A model generated the notes under the pieces. It was given only the letters and a program-made list of their open reading frames with translations, made no database searches and was not told the DNA's origin. Of a stretch of 17,500 nt of DNA, positions 10,231-17,500 are shown one piece after another (the stretch's first letter is position 1; each line of letters begins with the position of its first letter). A program made the position numbers and the translations under genes. This stretch comes from Cristatella mucedo (lineage: Eukaryota > Bryozoa > Phylactolaemata > Cristatellidae): the NCBI GenBank assembly GCA_009760855.2, contig WPIO01000006.1:6357501-6375000 (forward strand), in the 5' to 3' direction.

Positions 10231-10564
10231 GAGCGCTGCTGCTACTTCGGAGGCAGCTCCGCTCACCCGCGATGATGGGCGCTGATGCTTTGAATCATTC
10301 CGCTTTATTTACGTGAGCTTTTGTGTGCATTTGTGTGCTTCCACGTGCGTACGTGTGCGTGCGTATGCACTGAAGGAGGAGGAGAAAGTCTCGCAGGCCG
10401 CGAGTCATCTGCGTCGGATCTACTGCCGCCGCCGCCGCCGCTTTCTGCCGAACTAGGGAATAGCCCCGGCAGCGTGGGCAGCCCTTCAATTCGGACGCCT
10501 CAACCTATCATTCCGCTTCGCAACCACCGAACCCTCCACAGTTCGTTTGAGGGCTTTCCCGAAA

Positions 10565-10690
10565 GCTATAATACAATGAGGACAATAATAATCATAATAG
10601 TAATAATAATAACAATGCATTCGTTTAGCTCCTTCAGAGAGCTGAATCTCTTTCGAGGCCGTATATACAGGTTCCGTATAGAAAGCATCG
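10565..10690 (-). mobile_element. Diverged TAA-tailed LINE or SINE tail
   Basis: A degenerate TAA run (10580-10612) precedes AATGCATTCGTTTAGCTCC and CTGAATCTCTTTCGAGG. These match the tail region of the copy at 16340-16440 (AATGCATTTGG, TTCATCTCTTTCGAGG). Only the last 100 bp or so are recognisable. Confidence 0.55.
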
Positions 10691-10779
10691 CCAATAGCGA
10701 TAGGCGGTAACATCCGCAACCAGCAGGCACAGTATAAGCAGGTGCACGCATGCGAAGAGCGAATCGCAAAGACTCGCCG

Positions 10780-11200
10780 AATGCTGCAATAAACGGGCGC
10801 GTTATTCAGATGGTTCTTCCGCCGCCGCCGCCGGCGCCGCCGCCGCCGCCGCGGCTCGGTCTCACCGCTACCGACAGCGTAGCGAACTCGAGAGAGCAAG
10901 TCCTGCAGCGGCCGGAGCAGGCGAATCGACGGCGACGCCGCGATAGCCGGCGGCGATAGCAGACCGCGAGCGCCCGTCTCGCGGCGCGCGGAATCTGCGA
11001 GCTCGCCAACGGCCGCGGCGCGCGAGCGATATCGATGGCGGCGGCGGCGGCGGCGGCTCCGAACCGGACGCGCGAGCTCCTCTCGCTCTCGCCGTCAGCG
11101 CAGGGCGATTCAAATTGCTGCGTCAACTCGTTTCGCCCGTACGCGCCGCCGCCTCGGCCGCACGCCAATCGGCCGAGGACGCCGCCGGGAAGCATTATCT
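10780..11200. promoter_or_regulatory. CpG-rich, GCC-repeat region upstream of notum
   Basis: Very high CpG density with short GCC/GGC arrays (10819-10852, 11036-11056), in the kilobase upstream of the notum start exon. It may be promoter-associated. All frames are open because of base composition, so the long open frames here are not evidence of coding. Confidence 0.35.
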
Positions 11201-11411
11201 ACTGGCTTTGCACAGTTAAGCAGGTCGCTCCGGTGACCTGCCTTTGGCACCGGCGCACCAGAATGCGACCGAATATTGAAGCGTCGCGTTCGGTTGGCCG
11301 TGCCCTATTGACAATTTTCAAAAGGGTCGAACTATTGAAATACGACAGCTGTCCCCGCCCAGCCACTCTCCCCCGAGCCGGTGCTCGATAGAGGTCGGTT
11401 ACGTGGTTATG

Positions 11412-11542
11412 TGACGTCACAGTGCTAAGCGCGGTATAGCTGGAGCTCTTTCCTGCCGAGAGCTTACCGGTATACGCCATTGTACAGTTTAAACGCATGC
11501 AGGCCGCATTCTATTTGCCCGTTCGCGGGAAGTCCAGAGCAG
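11412..11542 (+). promoter_or_regulatory. CRE palindrome, TATA-like site and possible proximal exon upstream of notum
   Basis: A perfect CREB/ATF-type palindrome TGACGTCA lies at 11412-11419. A TATA-like GGTATAGC follows at 11433-11440, and a CAG^GTGAAC candidate donor lies at 11543, about 310 bp before the acceptor at 11856. Together these could form a proximal notum promoter and leader exon, as an alternative to the promoter at 4677. Confidence 0.3.
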
Positions 11543-11856
11543 GTGAACTCCTCCGCGCCGGAAGCCGTTGACCGGCTGCGGATAGGCAAAATAGTTCAGA
11601 CTTCTCTCTAGTTCATTGCGGGAATTTACGAGATCACCTGATCGAACCTAAGGTTAGAATGATGCAAGAGCAAATCTGTGTAATCCTACGAGATTATCGC
11701 AGTCGTTGCGCCTAGGATGTGGCAGGAGAGCGGCCTCGGTTATCTCCTCCTGCCGAGCGATTCGATTCCCGTGGCGGGCTAATAGAGTGCGCGCCCGGCG
11801 GCGGTTACCTGATTTGCTTTGTCTCCGGTTACAGAAGTCAGCTTTCTCTTCTGCAG

Positions 11857-12136
11857 AAATGCGAGCCAACTTTAGTCAAATGTGCGCATTGGTGGTGCAC
11901 ATTGCGCTTCTGCTGTCTCTGTTCGGATCTCCGAGCCTCGGCGATTCGAGACAGAGTGCGACGCAGCCCAACTCGACGAATAGCTCGCCGAAGCCCGGCG
12001 CCGACGAAGGCGTCGACGAATACGAATATCGTTCCGCCGCCGGACGGAGAAGTCGGTACGCTGAAGACTTTGCGATTCCCCTGCGAAGAGTTTGGGCACA
12101 AAGCAAAGCCAAATGCATGGACGGTTCCAAAGCCGG
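11857..12136 (+). CDS. notum: notum exon with start codon, signal peptide and first CMDGSKAG block
   Basis: The ATG at 11859-11861 lies two bases after a strong acceptor, a pyrimidine tract ending in CAG at 11854-11856. It encodes 92 codons plus GG. Residues 9-28 are a hydrophobic stretch (ALVVHIALLLSLF) followed by a small-residue region, a typical signal peptide. A low-complexity Ser/Asn/Pro linker follows, with N-glycosylation sequons NST (38-40) and NSS (41-43), then an acidic DEYEY stretch and basic RRSR. The exon closes with CMDGSKAG. The donor is GG^GTGAGT at 12137. Phase 2 matches the acceptor of the next exon (GG+A = Gly). The +1 frame is also open here but ends in the wrong phase. 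Confidence 0.9.
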
Positions 12137-14808
12137 GTGAGTTCGGAGAAGGGGCCGGCCGCGCGTCGAGCGGTGGCGCGAAATTACTCTCTGCTCCCAG
12201 AAAGAGAGTTGTAGCACTCTGAGAAGTGCCATACAAGTAATTGCACAATTGCGTGGCTAGCGCACGGTCGCGAGCTCCGCACCATAATTCGTCAGTATCG
12301 TTCCCCCCACTGCGGCTGGCGGCTGGCTGACGATTCCTGCCTGACCAGTATAGGTCCACTCGTGCAACGCCGATTCGCTCGTCTTCCGACCAAGCTACGG
12401 CACCCGTATTCTTCTGGCTAATTTTTAAGGAGAGCATTTGAATTCGGATATTTTGAATCGCCAAGTCAGTAATCAGCGGGCTGATCTCGCAGCAGGGCGA
12501 ACTACGCCACCTCAGACCCCCACTGAAGCCCGCCATTGTCTACGTGGCAACAGAAACCTGAGACGTAAGATTGTACAAAGGTGTGCGCGTAGGGAAAGCG
12601 ATCGTACTTTCGCCGATGTCCCATAAAAGATGTCGTTATTCAGCGACTCACCGACAATGACGGTGACTCATAGAAAATGGGGGCACTTCTTAACCAGTGC
12701 AATGGGAGAGAACCTGCATTTAGGCTGCCGGCATCTGTTGATTGTCACTTGCAGATATTGATTATGAGAGCTCGGCCATTTCCCAGCAGTCGGAGGTGGT
12801 TGTAGGAGCAAATCCTTTGTGTCTACTCGGAGGTGTAGCTTGTATAACTACTGAGTATTGAAGGAGCTGCAAAATTATGTCTCCAAAACTTCTGTTTCTA
12901 GACAGCGAAGGCGACTTAATTACTGCAGCGAACTTGCTTGCTTAGCCTTGAACTTGTTTGCTTAGCCTTGAGTTAGATAACCTTGATGTCCACGCCCTTC
13001 AGAATGGCTTCGCGGCGGTTTCTGTGGGCAAACCGGGTGGGGGGGGGAGAGAGAGCCATATTGAGATTTAAGAGACAACTTGAGAGATTGGCTGAATAAA
13101 CTGTTCTGGTGCAATGGGCTCGGCGCGATCCGCAGTACAGTCGCAGACGAACCCCTCGTACCCCCACCCCCCAGCCCTTCCCCCCTCCCCGCTGGCTGCC
13201 TGTCCATACGTTGTCACCATCTCAGTCTGCTACCCTCAGCTAGGTGCAGCCCACCAGCGTTAGGAGCAGCCGCTGCTCGCATGGAGTCATCATATGATTG
13301 GTGGTGATGCATGATTGGTTGGCAGGTTAAAGGGCGGTCCGCGCGGGCGCGCTCTCGTGCTGCTCAATGGAGTCATATGATTGGTGGTGATGCCAGGCTC
13401 TGGTTGGCAGGTTAAAGGGTGGTCCGCATTCCAGTCGGGTGTCAGCCGCTCCCGTCCGACGGCGAAGGCGTGGCTTCGCTGGCGCTGCTGCGCAACGAGC
13501 TGCCCAATGGGGTTGGAGCGCTACCGCGGGCTTTGGGGGTCTAGTCAGCTCGGCGGATACTGTCGCTAATGCCGAGCGGCCTCTCGACGGTTCGCTCGCC
13601 TTCGATTGAAATGTCTGCCTATGCATCCTTATTTGAATCAGATTCGCAAGCATCTTGATCAGCCATTCTTCGGCCCAAAATACCCGCTCGGCTCGCCTAG
13701 GCGAACCGAAGCCCATCCTTGCCAACTAGTAGACCCGTCCTGTTGCTAGTTAACAAGGTCCTGTTTGACGGGCTGAAAAAAGCCATAAATCTTGCTTAAT
13801 TGGCCGCTGTGGGTGGGTCGAGCTGAGCTTATCAGGCTCTGCCCACTTGACCCCCCTGGCAAGGAAATTTATGAGTGCATCTGTTCTCTGTGGGGGCGGG
13901 GCGGGGCGGGGCGGCTGCACGGCGGTTGATTCTGAAGCTGCCTCGACGTGTGCTCTTAAAAGTCACTCGATGGAATTGCCGATTGCACAGACAGTTGTAC
14001 ATGCAGAGATGAAGAGTTGGTCCTTCAGCTTCAGCTACAGTACAGGGCCTTCTAGTAGCTTCAGCTACAGTACAGGGCCTTCCAGTAGCTTCAGCTACAG
14101 TACAGGGACTTCCAGTAGCTTCAGCTACAGTACAGGGCCTTCCAGTAGCTTTGCTGCATCCCATCCTAAGCCACGTGCACGACGCAGCCCGTGAGGCAGA
14201 GCTGCTCATGGTCTAAATAAAATAAATGTCGATGGCCCTCTGTCGTATCTATATCTATACGGCGCTAAACATTCCAATAGGAAATTGTAGCCCTAGAAAG
14301 AAAGAGCATGCTTTGCTGCTCTTTAGGGTGTTAGTTAGTCTTCCGCATCTGCTCTTCAATGATGCTGTCAACTAGTGCATGAATGAAATACTGTTATCAA
14401 CTGGTTGATTGATGATCGCTTATACAAAGGATTCGACTAAGAAATGTCATATACAATTTTGACCGATATCTCACTTGTTTTAAATTTTTTTTAGATATTA
14501 CATTCGAAAGAACGAAGACAGCAAGAAATGGGTGGTTTTTCTTGAGGGTGAGTGAACAGAGAGAGGCGATCGCAGTGATCTGCCGTGAACTCGGTCGTTT
14601 AGCCATAGCTGCTGCAACTCAGTTGCAAGAATTTATCTGGTTCTATGGTAGGTGGATCCTACTGCTACGACTTGCACACCTGCCGATCACGGGCCATCAA
14701 TGCACCGAGCCTCACTACTTCAAATGGTTGGCCACTTGCTAAAGCAGGTAATACTATAATATAGCAAAGTACTGGTAATGTGACCGATGAATGAAAGAAA
14801 GTGCGAAC

Positions 14809-14863
<55 letters not shown>

Positions 14864-16090
14864 AGAGACAGTGACAGATAAAGTGTCTTACAATCGTTTA
14901 TTCTCAGGTGTATGCAAGTGCAGGCTTGTGGTTATGCGTGCATCCCCACGTGCCTACGCTTGTGTGAGGAGCTGAGTGTGCATGTCCCCACGTGCCTACG
15001 CTTGTGTGAGGAGCTGAGTGCGTATGTTCAAGGCTGTCTTTAAGTGGACTGATACTTGCTGCCTCAATGCCACCGTTAAGCTGCCCAAGGTTGCAGTAGT
15101 CTGGCTGACACCAGGCGATTGTGCAACTGATTAAGCAGACTGAGCCGCTATGGCGTTCTCTCACTAGAACAGTGGACATAGCGTGCTATATTGAGAGGCA
15201 TTCTATAACGAGATGGTGTTGTCAGCTGCTTCTGCTCTGTCAGCGCCTTCGAGCTCGAGCGACTGTCCATGACATGCTGTGACCCGAATGGCATCATTGT
15301 TGATTTAACCTTTTACCAGCTACAGGCATTTTGTCGTCAAACCCTGAAGAAAACCCGTTCTTGTTTTTTGCAAATGTCGTGTAAGTACCTTACGGCGACT
15401 ATACACTGCTATGCACGCTCCGGCTGCCATTCTCGATGGGCGATTCGTCTCGATTGCCAGGCTTATTGGCTACTGAGAGCATGATTTTTATTTTGCTGCA
15501 GCTATCTTCCATATTGTTCCGGAGACGTTTGGATAGGGAACACGACTAGCAAAAGTAAGGATGCCTTCTTTATGTTTGTGCCTGTGCGCACGCGCGAGCG
15601 AGTTCGAGCACGAGTGTTCTCGCGAGAGCTTTGGCACGCGGGCAGGCGCGCTGCTGTGATCGCCTCTAGGCTCCGATGCTGCTAAGATGTCCGCTAAGAT
15701 TGCGATTTAATTAACCGCCTTTTTGTTCGAGTTTAACCGCTCAGAAGGAATCCACTAGGACAAAAGTACGATTTTCATGCACAGCTTTTGTGAAATCTGA
15801 CGAGCCCGGCGGCTAGCTGCTTGGCACTGTGCTGCTAAGCTCTTGCTAAAGAGATGTTTTTCGTTCAGCCAAGAAACTATTCTACGATGGAAATTCAGGC
15901 GTGTCATAGAACCCTTTCTCTAAGTTCCGCTTCCGGTTTGATCCGAGTGGAGGGCCCAGCGTGCACTGCGTTTGCTTTTTTTGCCAGGATATCTACATTT
16001 TATGGGCGCTGCCATAATTGAGGACGTGATAACAGAGCTTTTGAAAATGGGTCTTGAGAATGCCAAGAAACTGTTCCTTGTCGGTGGAAG
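11859..16090 (+). CDS. notum: Notum-like palmitoleoyl-protein carboxylesterase, 5' half of gene (6 exons)
   Basis: Notum is a secreted serine esterase of the pectinacetylesterase family that removes the palmitoleate lipid from Wnt proteins outside the cell and so dampens Wnt signalling. Joining 11859-12136, 14495-14547, 14652-14747, 15326-15380, 15502-15554 and 15988-16090 gives 212 uninterrupted codons plus 2 bases. Family landmarks appear in order: signal peptide (1-28), CMDGSKAGYY (86-95), WVVFLEGG (105-112), YCYDLHTC (114-121), GILSSNPEENP (143-153), YLPYCSGDVW (162-171), FMGAAIIEDV (183-192) and LFLVGG (207-212). They align from memory with vertebrate Notum blocks such as CNDGSPAGYY, LFLEGGWYC, GILSSQPEENP, IPYCSSDVW and FMGALIIQEV. 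Intron phases are 2,1,1,2,1,2 and every junction restores a sensible codon. The next exon, with the catalytic Ser of the GSSAGG motif, and later Asp/His exons are outside the window. Odd points: the oxyanion-region Trp is Ser (S113), and the N-terminal region is shorter than in vertebrates. Family assignment is strong; orthology is inferred. Confidence 0.93.
13281..13427. repeat. Direct duplication, period 86 bp
   Basis: ATGGAGTCAT...ATGATTGGTGGTGATGC...TTGGCAGGTTAAAGGG.GGTCCGC occurs at 13281-13342 and again at 13367-13427, with small indels between the copies. Confidence 0.88.
14027..14146. repeat. 30-bp minisatellite, four units
   Basis: Four head-to-tail 30-bp units start AGCTTCAGCTACAGTACAGG, at 14027, 14057, 14087 and 14117, differing by one or two bases. 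The period is a multiple of three, so an open frame from ATG 13871 to 14194 reads SYSTGPSSSF repeats. AATAAA sites lie at 14215-14226. Coding status is unproven. Confidence 0.93.
14495..14547 (+). CDS. notum: notum exon 2 (YYIRKNEDSKKWVVFLEG)
   Basis: This 53-nt exon is preceded by a T-rich acceptor (TTTTTTTTAG at 14485-14494) and followed by GTGAGT at 14548. It encodes residues 94-110 plus split codons at both ends. KKWVVFLEG is the strand-turn leading into the Gly-Gly oxyanion-hole motif of Notum and pectinacetylesterases. Confidence 0.93.
14652..14747 (+). CDS. notum: notum exon 3 (GGSYCYDLHTC block)
   Basis: This 96-nt exon has acceptor TATGGTAG at 14644-14651 (weak pyrimidine tract) and donor GCAG^GTAATA at 14748. 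It encodes residues 112-142, reading GSYCYDLHTCRSR and then TSNGWPLAKA. The two Cys and following CRSR match the family pattern of Cys-x(6)-Cys-x-S-R. The usual Trp after Gly-Gly is Ser (TCC at 14657-14659). Confidence 0.9.
14811..14859. repeat. (AG)n repeat in notum intron 3
   Basis: Pure AG run of about 49 bases lying 60 bp after the exon 3 donor. Confidence 0.97.
14944..15025. repeat. 42-bp tandem duplication in notum intron 3
   Basis: CCCCACGTGCCTACGCTTGT followed by GTGAGGAGCTGAGTG is present at 14944 and again at 14986, almost unchanged. Confidence 0.92.
15326..15380 (+). CDS. notum: notum exon 4 (GILSSNPEENP block)
   Basis: This 55-nt exon has acceptor TTTTACCAGCTACAG at 15311-15325 and donor GT^GTAAGT at 15381. 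It encodes residues 144-160, ILSSNPEENPFLFFANV. SSNPEENP is nearly identical to the vertebrate SSQPEENP block. The following aromatic segment FLFF replaces YWW. Confidence 0.94.
15502..15554 (+). CDS. notum: notum exon 5 (YLPYCSGDVWIG block)
   Basis: This 53-nt exon has acceptor TTTTGCTGCAG at 15491-15501 and donor AAAA^GTAAGG at 15555. It encodes residues 162-178, including the family motif PYCSGDVW, and an N-glycosylation sequon NTT at 174-176. Confidence 0.95.
15988..16090 (+). CDS. notum: notum exon 6 (FMGAAIIEDV...LFLVGG), gene continues off window
   Basis: This 103-nt exon has acceptor TTTTTTTGCCAG at 15976-15987 and donor AG^GTAGGC at 16091. It encodes residues 180-212, covering the helix FMGAAIIEDVITELLKMGL and the strand KKLFLVGG. 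The trailing AG would start a Ser or Arg codon. In the family the next residues are SAGG with the nucleophilic Ser. No continuation was found in 16091-17500. Confidence 0.94.
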
Positions 16091-16284
16091 GTAGGCAGTT
16101 GCTGTGCAGTCAAATTTCTTTTGCTGCTAAGGCACTATGCGCGAAGGTGCTTCGGCCGGTATAGCTGGGGCTTACCGAGATTACTAATTTTGTAACAATC
16201 AGCCCGGTAGCGTTAGACAGCTTTGCTGTAGTCATTCGTTCGTCTTGGCTAGAGCGATGCTTGAGCTCGGATTCATCTACTGTC

Positions 16285-16308
16285 ATAACTATTATTATTA
16301 ATAGTTAT
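16285..16308. repeat. Perfect 10-bp inverted repeat with 4-bp loop
   Basis: ATAACTATTA (16285-16294) and TAATAGTTAT (16299-16308) are exact reverse complements separated by TTAT. It lies in AT-rich DNA next to a LINE tail, so it may be compositional. Confidence 0.7.
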
Positions 16309-16329
16309 CATTATTAATTAATAATAATA

Positions 16330-16682
16330 CTTATAATAATTATTGCAATATTAATATTACCAATAATGCATTTGGATATAGTGGCCTCAGAGAACTTCAT
16401 CTCTTTCGAGGGATTTTATATTTGCTGCAAAGGGAGCACGATCGAATGGTTAGTGGTACCATGCTCAATAAACAACAAAAATAACGTGGTTAGGGGTGAC
16501 ATGCACAGGGTCAGCATGCATAGTGTCAGCACACATAAGCACATAAGGTCGAATCACAGGGACCCACTAGATGCTATTTTAGTTTCTTTTTTAATGTGGT
16601 CAAGTCAGGAGATGTCGTGACGAAAGTCGGGATTGAGTTAAGGGCTTTGGGAGCATACGAACTAAAGGCACGGTCTCCAAGT
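16330..16682 (-). mobile_element. TAA-tailed LINE (family X), 5'-truncated copy
   Basis: On the minus strand this copy ends in an AT-rich TAA/TTA tail (about 16310-16365) and carries the same 3' untranslated blocks as the next copy, for example GGTTAGGGGTGACATGCACA (16488-16507) and GTGGTCAAGTCAGGAGATGT (16596-16615). It is truncated at about 16681, directly against the tail of the neighbouring copy. Confidence 0.85.
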
Positions 16683-17395
16683 GATAATAATAATAATAAT
16701 GCACTTGATGAAGCATCCTCAGAGAACGTAATCTCTCTCTAGGCGCTTTACATTTTCTGCAAAGGAAAATGCAATTGAATGGTAAGTAATATCATGCTTG
16801 ATAGACGAACAAAGTGAATAACATGGTTAGGGGTGACATGCACAGGGTCAGCATGCAAATGTGGTTAGTGGCAGCATGCACAGTGTCAGCATGCATAAGC
16901 ACATCTAGGACGAATCAAAGGGACCCACTAAATGCTGTCCTAAATAGGTGTGTTTTAAGTTCTTTTTAAATGTGGTCAAGTCAGGAGATGTTCTGACCCA
17001 AATCGGGAGTGAGTTCGAGGCTTTGGTAGCATACAAACTAAATGCACGGTCTCCAAAGGATTTGAGGTTTGTGCGAGGTAGTGGTAAACTGTTGGATTCC
17101 GAAAGCGGGTGGTACGATGCTTGGCCTGATGGGGGGAGTATATCTGAGATATAGGCTGGAGCCAAAGAATAAAGGGACCTACAAGTGAGTGACAAAGCCT
17201 TTAACTCGATCCGTTGCTTGACTGGTAGCCAGTGCAGGTCAGCGAGAAGTGGTGAGATTTGGCAATTGCGACGCTCACGACAGACAAGCCTGAATGCACA
17301 GGCCGGTAGGCAAGCAAGCAATGAGTAACAGAAGTCAAGATGGGATGTCACAAATCCATGGACCAATTTGGATGTGACAACTTGACAGAACCTGA
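16683..17395 (-). mobile_element. TAA-tailed LINE (family X) with reverse-transcriptase C-terminal fragment
   Basis: The minus strand, from about 17395 to a stop at about 16905, encodes LVHGFVTSHLDFCYSLLACL, then ISPLLADLHWLPVKQRIELK, then LKSFGDRAFSLYATKASNSL. This is the characteristic segment after the reverse-transcriptase core of CR1/L2-type LINEs. The stretch between the LACLPA and FRLV segments is shorter than usual, suggesting an internal in-frame deletion. A 3' untranslated region of about 200 bp and a TAA tail (16683-16700) follow. The catalytic region is absent, so it is a dead copy lying in the last visible notum intron. Confidence 0.9.
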
Positions 17396-17500
17396 AAAGA
17401 AAGCAAGTAAAATGACTAATGATATTAACATAATAATAGATATAATAGCGTAGAAGCATAGTAGCAGTGTGTCTGAGCAGTAAAGGACGATTCACATAGA

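Larger units (their letters stand above)
12137..14494 (+). other. notum: notum intron 1
   Basis: GT-AG intron of 2,358 bp, the longest complete one in the window. It contains an 86-bp-period duplication (13281-13427), a 30-bp minisatellite (14027-14146), a 22-bp duplication (about 12930-12972) and a C-rich tract. About 12143-12925 shows nothing recognisable. Confidence 0.85.
16091..17500 (+). other. notum: Start of notum intron 6, continues beyond window
   Basis: The intron opens with GTAGGC and shows no acceptor joined to a SAGG-type coding block before the window ends. Apart from the LINE copies (16330-17395), 16091-16280 shows nothing recognisable. Confidence 0.7.

Noticed and set aside
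11719-12222. +1 frame in the notum start exon, which reads plausibly (LKTLRFPCEEFG) and briefly suggested an Ig-like receptor
   Set aside because: It ends in phase 1 while the next exon needs phase 2; the other frame has the ATG, signal peptide and CMDGSKAG block that join correctly.
11838-12536. Minus-strand open frame of 232 codons over the notum start exon
   Set aside because: It is antisense to a well-supported exon; GC-rich codons leave the opposite strand open. No family resemblance was seen.
14027-14146. CRISPR-like array
   Set aside because: Units are contiguous with no unique spacers, in a eukaryotic intron; it is a minisatellite.
16908-16922. TCF-type site (AATCAAAG) in the last intron as a Wnt feedback element for notum
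   Set aside because: A short motif lying inside a LINE copy; expected often by chance and not specific to this locus.

Overview
This is a metazoan (eukaryotic) genomic window. It has interrupted genes with GT-AG introns, a tRNA-derived SINE, 5'-truncated LINE retrotransposon tails, and many long microsatellites. CpG dinucleotides are frequent even in non-coding DNA, which suggests a lightly methylated invertebrate genome. A flatworm or other lophotrochozoan would fit, but that is inference and no single feature proves it.

The main gene is the 5' half of a Notum homologue (secreted Wnt-deacylating carboxylesterase, pectinacetylesterase/CE13 fold) on the + strand. Its exons are short and none stands out as a long ORF, so it is only visible by joining six coding exons: 11859-12136, 14495-14547, 14652-14747, 15326-15380, 15502-15554 and 15988-16090. 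All introns are GT-AG, all phases agree, and there is no internal stop. The 212 complete codons run from the signal peptide to the residue just before the expected catalytic-serine motif. The rest of the enzyme should lie beyond the right edge of the window.

Layout. 1-760: purine (GA) tract and a (TCC)n tract. 1580-2915: a near-perfect 36-bp palindrome, two SINE families and a LINE fragment. 2916-4400: mostly featureless DNA, becoming CpG-rich. 4412-4850: (AG)55, then a CCAAT/TATA promoter and a possible first exon ending in a strong splice donor. 4963-5770: CTG and CT repeats. 6246-6872: a CTGTCT hexanucleotide array interrupted by a LINE tail. 8150-8985: a second LINE fragment and a SINE. 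9268-9443: CA/TA/TG repeats. 10100-11460: GA and GCC repeats with a CpG-rich region and a CRE palindrome. 11857-16090: notum, whose introns carry several minisatellites. 16330-17400: two head-to-tail LINE tails in the last visible intron.

The second notable result concerns the repeats. A tRNA-headed SINE (2806-2915) ends in the same hairpin-forming 3' tail as the TAA-tailed LINE family (6531-6720, 16683-17395). This is the arrangement expected when a SINE borrows the 3' end of its partner LINE.
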